Assembly (NCBI GenBank): GCA_015061545.1
Contig: SUWJ01000015.1
Span: 1-58,919 of the forward strand
From: Lentisphaerota bacterium
GTDB taxonomy: Bacteria > Verrucomicrobiota > Lentisphaeria > Victivallales > Victivallaceae
Length of the DNA: 58,919 bases
Direction: 5' to 3'
Made by a program: the position numbers and the translations under genes. Below, in pieces: positions 5,771-15,762 of the stretch (its first letter is position 1; each line of letters begins with the position of its first letter). The notes below the pieces were generated by a model. It saw only the letters and a program-made list of their open reading frames with translations. It was not told the DNA's origin and made no database searches.

Positions 5771-7789
5771 ATGAGATCCAATGTTGAGTCAAACTGGTCC
5801 GACTTGCTGAATTATATTGTTCACAAGTTCTATTTTAAGGCAAGTTTCCGCAATGCGCTGCTGTGGTGCATAACAGGTGGATTTTTTTCCACAATGCTGG
5901 CTGTGCATTTGAGCTTCGTCAGTTTGGAATTGGCTGGATTGAGTGGGACTTTATGGGTAGCAGCTGCTTATCTGGCAATAATGGTGCATTGGTATATTGT
6001 CTATATTCTGGCAGTTTATAATCTTATGCAACAGACTTGCCCTTGCCGGAGAAAATTTTTTACAGTACTGTCGGTAATTTTTATACCGCTGCTGCCGATT
6101 GCTCTGCTGGTGTACAATATAAAACAACGCAGCAAAGTTAATATTGTGCTGCTGAGTGCAGCGCTGCTGCTGGAGCTGATGGGTGCAATATTGCCCTTTT
6201 ATGACAGATTTCTCCTTGCAAAAATATTCCCGGCGGCAGCGGCAGGCGACATTGGCTGGATCATCTTTGAAAGTTTCTCTTCCGCAGCCGTATTATTGCT
6301 CTTTGTTGCAATATTTTTGACCCGTGACGGTCAAAAAATAAGTTGGAGTTTTCTCTATCCAATAGCCGGAGTAGTGTTGATTCAACTGGCAGCAACTCAA
6401 TATAATGCTTTTTTGAAGAGTCAGAACTATTCCATCCGGCGGGAAATCAGCCAACTTGTCGGCAGATCAGTTGAAATAGAAGACTTTTATGCGGCTAACG
6501 CTAAAGCGCAGAAAATTACCGATTCCCCCTTGAAAGGTATGCTGACGCTGAAAACTTTTTATGTAAATGAGCCACTGCAGGAAAATTATGTTGCCGCCGT
6601 AAAACTTGCCGGAGAAAACCGCGAGTTGATGCAGGCGGTGAAAAATCTGGACTCCGTTGAACCATTTGATATCCAAATAGAATGGGACGAAAATGAGCAG
6701 CCGTTCAAGCTGGCAGCTGCCATGATGCCCCACTTATCCAGCGCCCGCGCCATGGCGCGTTATATGGCGGCGGTCATCAAGGTTAGCGCCGATGATCTTG
6801 AACAGGTAAAAATCTACAACCGTCGCCTGATCAAATTACGGGATCTGCTGCTGCATGATTCAGGCAGTCTTCTGATCAGCCGAATGGTCGGTTTAGCGGT
6901 GGAAGGTATAAGAATTGATGCCCTGAGTTACGTTGTTCCCTGCCACGATCTGACCGATGAACAATGGTCGGAACTGCTTGGTCCGCTCCCCGATTGGCAG
7001 CAGATAAGTTGTGATTATATGGCAGATGAAACGCTTTACATAACGGAAATTATGTCGATAATAGCAAGCAATAAATTATCCTGCGAAGCTATCGTATTAT
7101 TAGACATGGAAGGCTTTCTTCCTGAATACAACACCCCGCTGAAAAGGTTGTTTACCGCAGCGGTTTTCGGACATTTTCTGCGGGATAACCGCCACTCTTT
7201 GCTTACTATGCGCGATGCGATAAAAATTATTCAAAACACGCCCGATGATACTGCCGCCTTGAGAAATTTAGAGAATGATTCCAAAAAGGTCTGGCAAAAT
7301 AAAATGTATATGTTTTCTGCGATGTTGCTGCCGGCATTGGATTCAGCTTATATGCGCGGCAATGACATGACCTGCCAACGCGATATGCTTTCAGCAGCAG
7401 TTGAAATCATGCGTTTTTACCGGCGGCACGGCAGATTGCCCCAAGACCTTGCCCAAGTAAATATTCCTGAAAAGAAAAATATCTACGGCGATGCAATGCG
7501 TTATATCACCGGAGATCTGAACCTCAGCAGCAACGCCGACGAAGATGCCTTGTCAGCGCAGGGTTTTGCCCTTTATTTTGCTCTGCGCAGTTACAAACAC
7601 GAACTCATCCATGAGTCTTACCCCGGCAGAATGGACTTTTCCGTATTCCTCAAACCGGTAACCAAGCGCCCTGCTCCGAAGGACTCAGTCAAGGCAGAAG
7701 ATTCAGATGGCAATGATGGTGAACTCGAATGGGATATCAAACCCTACACCGTTGAATTCAACACCACGCAGCAAACTGCTGAACAGTAA
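5771..7789 (+). CDS. Unrecognised polytopic membrane protein with large C-terminal domain
   Basis: 672 aa from ATG 5771 (GGGAG upstream). An earlier in-frame start at 5708 would lie inside the alaS terminator. The first 230 or so residues contain six or so hydrophobic helices, interrupted by a Cys-containing loop (QQTCPCRRKFF). The remaining 440 residues look soluble and helical. Near the C-terminus the sequence EIMRFYRRHGRLPQDLAQV resembles the 'Y..NG.LP.SL..L' motif found in many planctomycete/lentisphaerote envelope proteins and in pilin-like proteins. I do not recognise the family. The low complexity and lack of catalytic motifs suggest a structural or scaffold role in the envelope. Confidence 0.65.
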   Translation: MRSNVESNWSDLLNYIVHKFYFKASFRNALLWCITGGFFSTMLAVHLSFVSLELAGLSGTLWVAAAYLAIMVHWYIVYILAVYNLMQQTCPCRRKFFTVLSVIFIPLLPIALLVYNIKQRSKVNIVLLSAALLLELMGAILPFYDRFLLAKIFPAAAAGDIGWIIFESFSSAAVLLLFVAIFLTRDGQKISWSFLYPIAGVVLIQLAATQYNAFLKSQNYSIRREISQLVGRSVEIEDFYAANAKAQKITDSPLKGMLTLKTFYVNEPLQENYVAAVKLAGENRELMQAVKNLDSVEPFDIQIEWDENEQPFKLAAAMMPHLSSARAMARYMAAVIKVSADDLEQVKIYNRRLIKLRDLLLHDSGSLLISRMVGLAVEGIRIDALSYVVPCHDLTDEQWSELLGPLPDWQQISCDYMADETLYITEIMSIIASNKLSCEAIVLLDMEGFLPEYNTPLKRLFTAAVFGHFLRDNRHSLLTMRDAIKIIQNTPDDTAALRNLENDSKKVWQNKMYMFSAMLLPALDSAYMRGNDMTCQRDMLSAAVEIMRFYRRHGRLPQDLAQVNIPEKKNIYGDAMRYITGDLNLSSNADEDALSAQGFALYFALRSYKHELIHESYPGRMDFSVFLKPVTKRPAPKDSVKAEDSDGNDGELEWDIKPYTVEFNTTQQTAEQ

Positions 7790-7836
7790 AAAATCCTTGC
7801 CGTTACGCTTGAGCAAGCTGCATTTGCAATAAAGAT

Positions 7837-8721
7837 TTATGCCGTCAGCACGGGGCTCCAGGCATAATGCCCATGTTTATCCCGGATACGGCAACGGAAG
7901 GGTCCTTCCAGCCACGTTTTTTCAATCGGCTGCACCAGTTTTGTCACCAGCTTGTAATTGCCGTGCCGCGGATAATCGGGGGCGGCTTCCAAATGTCCCG
8001 ATGGACCGATGCCGATCAAAACCGCCTCCTCCGCTTCGGTAAATTCAGCGGTAAACAAGCCATCGACAATTTCCAAACGGGTAAACTCAGGCCCCTGCGT
8101 AGCATAAAAATATCCATTTTTAAGCGCGTCGATCAACGCGGGCACCGAGCGCTCAGCAGCGGCGATCATCGTCCAGGCAAATGCAAAATGACTCCACGAG
8201 TGTGTATCGTCCACCGCCAAAGCAGGATAGTAAATACCGCGGTCGGTAAGCTCGTTCCAAACCGTTTCGTTATCAGCTTTACCGCAATTGATACAGCTGC
8301 GGTTATAAACTTCCAGCCCCGCCAAACCGGTCAATTCGGCAATATCTGCCGAGGTTATGCCGCACCATTCCGGGTGAGCGCAAAAGATCACCCCGCCGGA
8401 TGCGTTGACGGAATTGATCGCCGCCTGCGCGCTTTCCCACTCGCCGGGAAAATCCTCCGGCACGCCCAGCGCCAGCAAGTGCCATTGGGTTCCGTGAGGT
8501 CCTTCGGGGTGCAGTTCGATTCCGGAAATCAGCGTCAAACCTTCATTGGCGTAGCTTGAAATCGGATTGGTCTTCTTGTGATCGGTATAAGCAAAAACAT
8601 CAAACCCCTCCCGGGCATACATTTTCAACAATTCCGCAGGAGCAAACTTTCCATCCGAAACCGTTGTATGAGTATGCAAAGCCGCTTTGAATACGGGTAA
8701 ATCTCTCCCCTTAAAAATCAT
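7837..8721 (-). CDS. PHP-domain metal-dependent phosphoesterase
   Basis: 294 aa. PHP fold proteins hydrolyse phosphoesters with two or three metal ions. The ligand motifs are visible: HTHTTVSDG (His16 and His18), YTDHKK (His48), a Glu in SGIELHPEG, AHPEWCG, and a late VDDTHSWS (Asp-x-His). The size fits stand-alone PHP proteins related to nucleoside 3',5'-bisphosphate or histidinol-phosphate phosphatases. The specific substrate cannot be told. It lies 18 bp after the stop of the upstream DMT transporter gene on the same strand and is probably co-transcribed with it. Confidence 0.8.
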   Translation of the reverse strand: MIFKGRDLPVFKAALHTHTTVSDGKFAPAELLKMYAREGFDVFAYTDHKKTNPISSYANEGLTLISGIELHPEGPHGTQWHLLALGVPEDFPGEWESAQAAINSVNASGGVIFCAHPEWCGITSADIAELTGLAGLEVYNRSCINCGKADNETVWNELTDRGIYYPALAVDDTHSWSHFAFAWTMIAAAERSVPALIDALKNGYFYATQGPEFTRLEIVDGLFTAEFTEAEEAVLIGIGPSGHLEAAPDYPRHGNYKLVTKLVQPIEKTWLEGPFRCRIRDKHGHYAWSPVLTA

Positions 8722-8739
8722 CTTGCTATCCTCCCGATT

Positions 8740-9612
8740 TTAAAATTTGCAGCTCAGCAGCAAAATTGCCACTACTCCCAAAGCAAACGCCAACGCTTTT
8801 GACCAGGTCAGCTTCTCCTTCAGCAGCCAGATTCCCAGCGCCCCTGTCAGCAAAAAGCTCATTTGCGAAATCGGCAGCACCACCGAAGCATTGCCCAATT
8901 TGGTAGCTAATGCCATAGTTATAACGATACCTGTGACCAGCGCCCCCGAAAAGCCGCCCAGAAAGAAAAGATTTTTCCAATCCTGACGACTGTAGGGCAT
9001 AAGCGACCGTTCCCGCCAGTACGCATAAATCACCCCGCCGAAAATCCAGAACAAACTGTTGATGACCACCACATATTTTTCGCTGGCGCCATGGAGAAAT
9101 CCGTAACGGTAACTCAACCCCATTGCCGCCCGCATCAACGATGCCACGATCATAATTATAAATGCCGCACTCAAAGTCTTACGCACCTTGTTTTCGCCGC
9201 GGCTGCGGGGAATAAAGGCACACACCGCTCCGCAAGCACATAAAATCCCTGCATATTGCAGCATAGATATATCTTCGTTCAACAGCAGCGCCGCACCTAC
9301 AGTAACCGGCACCAGATTAAGCCGGTAAATCGTTGCGCACACTCCTGCATCCAGCGACCGCATGGCATCCAGCATCAGCAAATTGCCGCCTACGGAAAAG
9401 AACCCCGAAATCATCCCCCATAAAATCGTAGCGCCCCACGATTCGGGCAGCGGAGCAAACAGCGCAAAAGTCAATGTCACCGCCAGCCAAACCACCCCGA
9501 CGATCGAAACAAAAAAACCATTTCCACGGTTTTTACTGGCAAAAAACTTGAATAAAAGATCGTTCCCGGCAGCAAAACTCATGCACGCCAACGCCCAGAA
9601 AATCGCATTCAT
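8740..9612 (-). CDS. EamA/DMT-family transporter
   Basis: 290 aa with about ten hydrophobic segments and the internal two-fold repeat of the drug/metabolite transporter superfamily. The first half ends near GAVCAFIPRSRGENK, and the second half contains the typical GALGIWLLKEKLTWSKALAFALGVVAI-like EamA end. Such proteins usually export amino acids, nucleosides or other metabolites across the inner membrane. The gene precedes the PHP phosphoesterase. The ligand is unknown. Confidence 0.85.
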   Translation of the reverse strand: MNAIFWALACMSFAAGNDLLFKFFASKNRGNGFFVSIVGVVWLAVTLTFALFAPLPESWGATILWGMISGFFSVGGNLLMLDAMRSLDAGVCATIYRLNLVPVTVGAALLLNEDISMLQYAGILCACGAVCAFIPRSRGENKVRKTLSAAFIIMIVASLMRAAMGLSYRYGFLHGASEKYVVVINSLFWIFGGVIYAYWRERSLMPYSRQDWKNLFFLGGFSGALVTGIVITMALATKLGNASVVLPISQMSFLLTGALGIWLLKEKLTWSKALAFALGVVAILLLSCKF

Positions 9613-9690
9613 TACACTTATCCCTATATGTTAAAATAAACCGTTAGTTCAGCAAACAATATTTTTTGCCCGAACGACACCCCATTGCAT

Positions 9691-9723
9691 AAAAAAAACT
9701 CCGGAACATTTCAATTCCGGAGT
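9691..9723 (-). terminator. Terminator after the LysM protein gene
   Basis: Minus strand: stem ACTCCGGAA/TTCCGGAGT followed by eight T, 18 bp past the stop of the LysM gene. Confidence 0.85.
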
Positions 9724-9740
9724 AAAATCATCTTGCCTGA

Positions 9741-10820
9741 TTACAGACGGGGAATCACCACATAGGAGCCGCCTTTGAGCTTGCCATCGGCGGGAATGTT
9801 CGGATTCAAACGGCGCAGTTCTTCAACGCTCACCATGATCTGCTTGCTGTATTCTTCCACCGTCGTATCGTTCGGTACTTCGATCGAATCGGTCACGCTG
9901 GCTGCACTGCTGCCCGGCTGAGTCACAGGAGCCGCCGAAGTGCTGCTGTCGGCACCATTGGCAGTTGCCGATGAATCCGTCTTATCGAGATCAGTACCCA
10001 AGTCGGTATTGAGATCATCGCCCAGCGTAATAGGCTGCTGTGCAGGAGTTGTGTCAGCTTTATCCGCCTGAACCGGAGCAGTATTGGCAGCAGCCGCCGA
10101 AGCCTTGCCGGGAATACGCAGCTTGTCGCCGATCTGCAGAATCTTGTTCAAAGCGATATTGTTTTCTTTGGCAATCGCGGCTGCGGTCACACCATAACGG
10201 CGGCCGATACGATCCAGCGAATCGCCGGATTTGACAACGTAAACACCATCTGCCGGCAACGCAGCAGCAACAGTTTTGGCACTATTTTTGACCGCTTTTT
10301 TGGTAGTACGCTTAACGGCAGTACGCGCCTTCATCTTACGGTCAGGGTTGTAAACCGCACCATCGGGGATCACCAGTTCCTGACCGATCCGCAGGCGGTT
10401 GATCGCCTTGCCTGAAAGATTGTTGCAAGCCGCCAGTTCGCGGACACTTACACCGTGTTTGAAAGCGATCACCGAAAGCGTATCACCCTTCTTGACTTTG
10501 TAGGTGCTGGAGCCGCTCTTAACCGGAGCAACCGGCGGCGTGGCAATCGGCTCAATCGGGTTGATTTCAGCCTTGGGCGGAGGCGGCAGCGGAGCAAGTT
10601 CGCCCTCACATCCTACAGTCGGAACGGTGGCAACGTCCGCTCCCCGCACTCCGGGAGCTTCCGTACTGGCAGGGATCTCGGCAAATTCAGGACCGTTATT
10701 GAACGTATGCGGACCGAGGATCTCAGGCTGACGGCAGCCGCCGCCCGACATCATACCGACCAACAAAACAGCGTGCGCCGCCGCTACACTTGCTAATATT
10801 CCAACAACCTTCTTCTGCAC
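9741..10820 (-). CDS. LysM-repeat cell-wall-binding protein
   Basis: 359 aa with a GTG start preceded by GGAGG. The N-terminal export signal ends in a Gly-rich SGGGC that may be a weak lipobox. After a Pro-rich linker there are two clear LysM domains (YKVKKGDTLSVIAFKHGVS at about 107-150 and YVVKSGDSLDRIGRRYGVT at about 195-237). A basic Lys/Thr/Ala linker lies between them and an Asp/Ser/Thr-rich linker follows. The C-terminus is a third, divergent LysM-like unit (TTVEEYSKQIMVSVEELRRLNPN..GGSYVVIP). LysM domains bind GlcNAc-containing glycans such as peptidoglycan. No catalytic domain is present, so it is a wall-binding or scaffold protein. Confidence 0.85.
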   Translation of the reverse strand: MQKKVVGILASVAAAHAVLLVGMMSGGGCRQPEILGPHTFNNGPEFAEIPASTEAPGVRGADVATVPTVGCEGELAPLPPPPKAEINPIEPIATPPVAPVKSGSSTYKVKKGDTLSVIAFKHGVSVRELAACNNLSGKAINRLRIGQELVIPDGAVYNPDRKMKARTAVKRTTKKAVKNSAKTVAAALPADGVYVVKSGDSLDRIGRRYGVTAAAIAKENNIALNKILQIGDKLRIPGKASAAAANTAPVQADKADTTPAQQPITLGDDLNTDLGTDLDKTDSSATANGADSSTSAAPVTQPGSSAASVTDSIEVPNDTTVEEYSKQIMVSVEELRRLNPNIPADGKLKGGSYVVIPRL

Positions 10821-10870
10821 GGTAAACCTCCGGAATTTTATTTTGTATTATTATTGCAATGTTTAAAATA

Positions 10871-10888
10871 TAACTTATATATAAGTTA
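10871..10888. promoter_or_regulatory. 18-bp perfect palindrome upstream of the LysM gene
   Basis: The perfect palindrome TAACTTATATATAAGTTA lies about 50 bp upstream of the LysM gene start on the minus strand. It could be an operator overlapping the -10 region or simply AT-rich promoter sequence. Confidence 0.35.
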
Positions 10889-10999
10889 ACTCTTTTTTGC
10901 CATTTGTAAAGTCAAAAAACGATTTTTATTTCAAAAAAAACGATTTTTTTCTTTTCAGACTCCCTTTTATCCCGCTGCGGGGTGTTTGCAACCATATTT

Positions 11000-12274
11000 T
11001 TACTGATTTTTTCCCGTCTTGGGTAAACTCCAGATAAAGTACGAAAGCATCAGCAATATCACTACTGCCACTCCGAAATAGACTTTGAAACGGCTCAACG
11101 GTTCCCAGGCACTTCCCACTCTGTCAATAATTCTGAATATACCGGAAGAAAGCACCATGCCGATCACCCCGGCGCCGACGCTGGTAACTACCGAGGTAAG
11201 CATGGAGCTTGCCACCCACAACCGTTCGGGCGTAATTTGCAGATAATAGGTCAGAATACTGTTGTTACACATAATAAATGCTCCGCCGATGAGCCCGAAA
11301 ATCAGTACCGCAAAGGGCATATTCAATTTTTCAGGCGCAATCTCCCACAAAAACGGCACCGTCAAAAGCAGCAAAAAGCTGCAATGCACCATCCGCCGGG
11401 AACCGAATCGGGCAGTAAGTTTGCCCGAAAGAAAAGAAAACAGCGCCGCCGATGAAAACTGCATCAGCGAAAAGAACAACGCCGCCGTATCGCTTACTCC
11501 ATATCCGCGCTTTATACAGAGCATACTTGATGCTGCCAGCATAATAACGGTTATGTTCGATGTAAACATAGCGCAGATCAGCTTGCGCATCCCATTAAGT
11601 TTCAGCGACTCACGGATTTCGGGCATCACTTTGCGCCGCGCCGCTTCGATCATCGCCACCGATTCATCCATACGGCGGATAAAAAATGTTGAACAAACAC
11701 CCACCACCGCACCGAAAATAATGATCGCAGTAAGCACCCAGACCGATTCGCTGATACTTAAAATCCACCATATCACCAGCAGCGCCAGCATACAGCCAAT
11801 GTAAAAAAGTGAATTGCTCACCCCCACCAGCTGCGGTCGTTCTTTTTCTGTCGCCATATCCCCGATGTACGGCTGCGACATAACCACCCCTGCCGCCCGC
11901 ATACCGTAAAACATACACGCGCCAACCATTATCTGAGCCAACGCCAGAGTATGCCACCCCATTTGGGATGTTACAGCACTCAGCGCCACCAGCAGCGCCA
12001 TAAAATTCCGCAATGTCCAGAAAACGGCCTGACTGCGGGCGGCACCGACTCTGGCAGCAACGATCTTACCTATCGGCAGCATAAAAAATGCCAGATAAAT
12101 GATCGCCCCCAGCGAAGCGACCATACTGTTGGGCGCATTAAGTTTGATGGCAAACAAAACGATGATCGTTTCGCCCAAACACATATAAGAAACGCCGTTC
12201 AGCGCCGCAAAACAGCAATAATTTTTCTGGGTCTTTTTCCGCTGTTCCCGATTGAGTGGTTCAGGGTAGATCAT
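11000..12274 (-). CDS. Major facilitator superfamily transporter
   Basis: 424 aa with about twelve hydrophobic segments and a central charged loop (RRMDESVAMIEAARRKVMPE, around residue 205-225) between two six-helix halves, as in MFS carriers. Loop motifs such as GKIVAARVGAARSQ and SGKLTARFGSRRMV resemble MFS motif A. The family resembles uncharacterised MFS permeases found near sugar genes in anaerobes. The substrate is unknown. It is not tightly linked to neighbours and has no strong ribosome site. Confidence 0.8.
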   Translation of the reverse strand: MIYPEPLNREQRKKTQKNYCCFAALNGVSYMCLGETIIVLFAIKLNAPNSMVASLGAIIYLAFFMLPIGKIVAARVGAARSQAVFWTLRNFMALLVALSAVTSQMGWHTLALAQIMVGACMFYGMRAAGVVMSQPYIGDMATEKERPQLVGVSNSLFYIGCMLALLVIWWILSISESVWVLTAIIIFGAVVGVCSTFFIRRMDESVAMIEAARRKVMPEIRESLKLNGMRKLICAMFTSNITVIMLAASSMLCIKRGYGVSDTAALFFSLMQFSSAALFSFLSGKLTARFGSRRMVHCSFLLLLTVPFLWEIAPEKLNMPFAVLIFGLIGGAFIMCNNSILTYYLQITPERLWVASSMLTSVVTSVGAGVIGMVLSSGIFRIIDRVGSAWEPLSRFKVYFGVAVVILLMLSYFIWSLPKTGKNQ

Positions 12275-12306
12275 TTTTCATCAATTCTTATTTTCAAACT
12301 CTGTAT

Positions 12307-12347
12307 AATCAAAACAGCATTCCGACCGCCAAGTCAGAATGCTGTTT
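12307..12347 (-). terminator. Terminator after ilvB
   Basis: An 11-bp stem AAACAGCATTC/GAATGCTGTTT with a TTTTGATT tail on the minus strand, between the ilvB stop and the MFS start. Confidence 0.7.
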
Positions 12348-12365
12348 ATCAGTTATTTTATTTTA

Positions 12366-14159
12366 TCACTCTTTTTCAGCGCCGGACGCATCGCCCAACG
12401 CGCAGAAACGGTGCGGCAGCTTGCATTGCTCGCATGGAGTAGTCTGGTGCCAGACCGAAGTGATGATATCTTTGTAAGTCTTGCCGGGCGGAATCATCGG
12501 CAGAACGTGTTCATCGTAACCCGTGTGCACATCCAGCAGGAACGGCCCCGGCGTTGCCAGCATCTCTTCGATCGCCGCTGCCACATCTTCGCGCCGCGTA
12601 ACGGTGCGGCCCGGCACGCCGTAGCCCTTGGCAATGGTGACAAAATCCGGATAGTAACCCTTATCTTTGGGGCTGCCCAGAATCGTATTGCCGCGGCGGC
12701 TGTTGTAGAAGCGGTCTTCCCATTGAGCAACCATACCCAAATGCTGATTGTTGAGAATGATCATTTTCACATCAATATCCTCGACATACAGCGTCCCCAA
12801 TTCCTGAATATTCATCTGGAAGCTGCCATCGCCGTCAATATTAATGACCGTAGCTTCCGGGCGCGCAACCTTTGCCCCCATGGCGGCGGGCAGACCGAAC
12901 CCCATCGACCCCAGCCCGCCCGAACTGAGCAGCTGCCGCGGATGACGATAGGCGTAGAACTGGGTTGCCCACATCTGATGCTGCCCCACCCCGGGAACGA
13001 TCACCGCTTCGCCTTGGGTTATACGGCTGAGCGTTTCCACCACATACTGCGGTTGGATGCGGTCAAGTTTGGGTTCGTAACTCATGGGGTTGTTTTTCTT
13101 CCACTCATCGATCTGCGCAAACCACTCTTTATATTCTTTGCGGATCGGATCGGCATTGAGTTCCTGCAAAACCGTTTTGATATTGGCGTTGATTCCCAAG
13201 GTTACGGCCTTGTTCTTATTGATTTCGGAACGGTCGATATCCACGTGTACGATTCTGGCCCCGGCGGCAAAACTGTTGGGATTACCGATAACGCGGTCAT
13301 CAAAGCGCGCACCGAATGCCAGCAGCAGATCGCACTCGTTGATCGCATAGTTGGCGTAAACAGTTCCGTGCATACCCGGCCAATGCAGACTCAGCGGGTG
13401 ATGCAGCGGAAATGCCCCCAGCGCCATCATGGTACTGGTAACCGGCATATTGTAGCTTTCGGCAAATTTGATCAACTCCTCTGCCGCCCCCGCCGACACG
13501 ATCCCCCCGCCGATATAAACACACGGCTTGCTGGATGCTGCAATCAGCGAACGCAGTGCCAGAATCTCATCTTCCGAAGCCGCAGGATCCGGATTATATG
13601 CCTGAATTTCCATATCGCAGTCAAAATCCAGATCGGCAACATATTGCTGCTGAACGTTTTTGGGTATATCCACCACCACCGGCCCCGGACGTCCCGAGCC
13701 GGCCAGATAAAATGCTTCTTTAATGATCCGCGGCAGATCCCGTGCATCAAGCACCAGATAGCTGTGCTTGACAATAGGACGGGTCATACCGATAATATCC
13801 GTTTCCTGAAAAGCATTTTTACCGATGTTCGCCAGCGGCACCTGCCCGGTTATGAAAACTGTCGGCACCGAGTCCATATAAGCATCGGCGATCCCGGTCA
13901 GCAGATTGGTTGCCCCGGGGCCGCTGGTAGCCATTGCCACCCCGACCTTACCGGTAGCGCGGGCGTAACCGTTGGCGGCAAAAGCGCCGCCCTGTTCATG
14001 GCGGGGCAGGATTACCCGCATGGTAGAATCCTGCAACGCCTGATGCAATTCAATCGCCTGCCCCCCGGGATAGGCAAAAATCACATCAACGCCCTGTTTT
14101 TCCAGGCATTTGATGGTGATTTGACTGCCCTTCAAAGCGTTTGATCCTGATTTATCCAT
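12366..14159 (-). CDS. ilvB: Acetolactate synthase, large (catalytic) subunit
   Basis: 597 aa, the full family length. ThDP-dependent enzyme condensing pyruvate (or pyruvate and 2-oxobutyrate) in the first common step of valine, leucine and isoleucine synthesis. Visible signatures are the N-terminal pyrimidine-binding region [50 protein letters not shown], and the C-terminal ThDP/Mg motif [19 protein letters not shown] with NNQHLGM. A Cys-containing tail ([18 protein letters not shown]) extends past the normal end. GAAGGA precedes the start. The regulatory subunit ilvN is not adjacent but lies about 4.4 kb away (18584-19087), in another operon. Confidence 0.95.
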   Translation of the reverse strand: MDKSGSNALKGSQITIKCLEKQGVDVIFAYPGGQAIELHQALQDSTMRVILPRHEQGGAFAANGYARATGKVGVAMATSGPGATNLLTGIADAYMDSVPTVFITGQVPLANIGKNAFQETDIIGMTRPIVKHSYLVLDARDLPRIIKEAFYLAGSGRPGPVVVDIPKNVQQQYVADLDFDCDMEIQAYNPDPAASEDEILALRSLIAASSKPCVYIGGGIVSAGAAEELIKFAESYNMPVTSTMMALGAFPLHHPLSLHWPGMHGTVYANYAINECDLLLAFGARFDDRVIGNPNSFAAGARIVHVDIDRSEINKNKAVTLGINANIKTVLQELNADPIRKEYKEWFAQIDEWKKNNPMSYEPKLDRIQPQYVVETLSRITQGEAVIVPGVGQHQMWATQFYAYRHPRQLLSSGGLGSMGFGLPAAMGAKVARPEATVINIDGDGSFQMNIQELGTLYVEDIDVKMIILNNQHLGMVAQWEDRFYNSRRGNTILGSPKDKGYYPDFVTIAKGYGVPGRTVTRREDVAAAIEEMLATPGPFLLDVHTGYDEHVLPMIPPGKTYKDIITSVWHQTTPCEQCKLPHRFCALGDASGAEKE

Positions 14160-14400
14160 AATCTTATTCTATCCTTCATTTTTGCAATATTAGGCGAAAC
14201 AGCGCCGCCGTTATTATACAATAAAAACATATTCATACATTCGCAACCGGATGTAATTTAGCATTGCAGATGCTTTACTGCAAACTTTATTCTGCGAAAA
14301 ATCCAACTTTTTCAAATATTGGAGTGGCAAAGCTGCGCCGCAGGATTATATTAACAACCAAATAGAACTTTTTTTCTTTATTTATGCAAGGAGTAATTTT

Positions 14401-14829
14401 ATGAGCAACTGTATTTTCTGCAAGATCATTGCCGGAGAAATCCCCTCGGTAAAACTTTACGAAGACGATCTGGTCTACGCTTTTCTTGACATTGCCCCCA
14501 TCAACAAAGGGCACGTTCTGGTGATCCCCAAAGAGCATCACGAAAGCGCCAGCACCATCCCCGAAGCTACGGCAGGCAGAATGATGAAGATCGGCACCCG
14601 GCTGGGGATCGCGCTCAAACGGGCGCTGGATTACGATGCGTACAACCTGCATCTGGCAGACGGCAAGGCCGCCGGTCAGGTGGTAATGCACGCACATTTG
14701 CACGTGGTGCCGCGGGGGGTGGACGATGATTTCCGCTGGAACTGGCGGCAGCTGCAGTATGCGGATAACGAAGCAGCCGATCTGGCGGAAAAACTTATGA
14801 ACAAATTCAAACTCGACAATCAGGAGTAA
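14401..14829 (+). CDS. HIT-family nucleotide hydrolase/transferase
   Basis: 142 aa. The histidine triad is HAHLHVV (residues 97-103, catalytic middle His), and the N-terminal CIFC (4-7) is the zinc pair common in bacterial HIT proteins. Members hydrolyse AMP-lysine, AMP-NH2 or similar adenylated compounds. AAGGAG precedes the ATG. The next gene starts 6 bp after the stop, so this is the first gene of a HIT-epimerase-glycosyltransferase run. Confidence 0.9.
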   Translation: MSNCIFCKIIAGEIPSVKLYEDDLVYAFLDIAPINKGHVLVIPKEHHESASTIPEATAGRMMKIGTRLGIALKRALDYDAYNLHLADGKAAGQVVMHAHLHVVPRGVDDDFRWNWRQLQYADNEAADLAEKLMNKFKLDNQE

Positions 14830-14835
14830 TAATCC

Positions 14836-15762
14836 ATGCAGCGGTCAATTCTGATTTTCGGCATCACGGGTGAGCTGGGCAGCCGTATGGCAAATCTGGC
14901 AATCGCCAATGGTCACAAAGTTTATGGCGTCAGCCGCGGCACTCACAAGCATACCGGCGGCGATTTAAGCGGTGTGGAAATGATTACCGGCGACAAACTT
15001 GACCGCGATTTTCTCTGCAAAACTTGCAGTCAGCTGCCCGTGGATGTGGTGGTCGATACCAAACCTACCCTGGCAAGTCTGCAGAATATTGCTGATTTTT
15101 TCCCGAACGTGAAAAATGTTTTTACAGTCAGCTCCACCGGTACATTTGTACCACTCAGGTATTTACCGGCGAACGAAGAACATCCGTGGCGGGAAGAAAA
15201 TCACGTCAATTTCCACGGCAAGATCGCCAACGACAAACTCTCGCTGGAACTTTTCAGCCAAAATAAACTGCCGGTCACGATCTTCCGCCCCACCAATATT
15301 ATCGGCAACGGGCAGATACCGCTGGATCTTTACGGCGGACGCGATGTGAACTTTTTCAAAGCGTTGAAAAACAGCGAACCGGTAGAACTGCCGGATTGCC
15401 GTCAGATCCTGCTGCAGCCGATCTGCAACTGGGATATTGCCAAAGCTATGACTCTGGCGCTGACTGCGCAACAGGATATCCGGGGAGAAATCATAATTCT
15501 GTCGGGACCGTACTCGATCCGTCTGGGGGACTATCTGGAGCTTATCAAAAAGCGCCTCAACAGTAAATCCGAAATCAAATGGGTCGATGCCGATGAGTTC
15601 CAGCAGGCGCATCCCGAACACTCAGGGCTGCCGTTCTTGCGCGAACATATGAGTTTTTCCATTGCCAAAGCAGAAAAACTGCTGAATTATAAACCTGATT
15701 ACACTCCGGAAGCGGGGCTTGAACTTTCGCTGGATTGGTGTCTTGCAAACAATGTATTCTGA
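14836..15762 (+). CDS. NAD-dependent epimerase/dehydratase family protein
   Basis: 308 aa. The N-terminal nucleotide-binding motif is FGITGELGSRMA (GxxGxxG), so it is an extended short-chain dehydrogenase. The expected YxxxK catalytic pair is not obvious: around 'SSTGTFV' and 'NFHGKIANDKLSLE' the Tyr is replaced by NDK.LSLE. It may therefore be an atypical member acting as a reductase or binding protein. It starts 6 bp after the HIT gene and overlaps the following glycosyltransferase by 11 bp. I infer a role in nucleotide-sugar or lipid-linked sugar metabolism. Confidence 0.75.
   Translation: MQRSILIFGITGELGSRMANLAIANGHKVYGVSRGTHKHTGGDLSGVEMITGDKLDRDFLCKTCSQLPVDVVVDTKPTLASLQNIADFFPNVKNVFTVSSTGTFVPLRYLPANEEHPWREENHVNFHGKIANDKLSLELFSQNKLPVTIFRPTNIIGNGQIPLDLYGGRDVNFFKALKNSEPVELPDCRQILLQPICNWDIAKAMTLALTAQQDIRGEIIILSGPYSIRLGDYLELIKKRLNSKSEIKWVDADEFQQAHPEHSGLPFLREHMSFSIAKAEKLLNYKPDYTPEAGLELSLDWCLANNVF

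Noticed and set aside
8303-8485. Short frame inside the PHP gene region
   Set aside because: Overlaps a well-supported gene in another frame and lacks motifs.
12339-14144. Plus-strand open frame of about 600 codons opposite ilvB
   Set aside because: Antisense shadow of a clearly real ilvB. Its His/Arg/Gln-rich translation shows no family motif.
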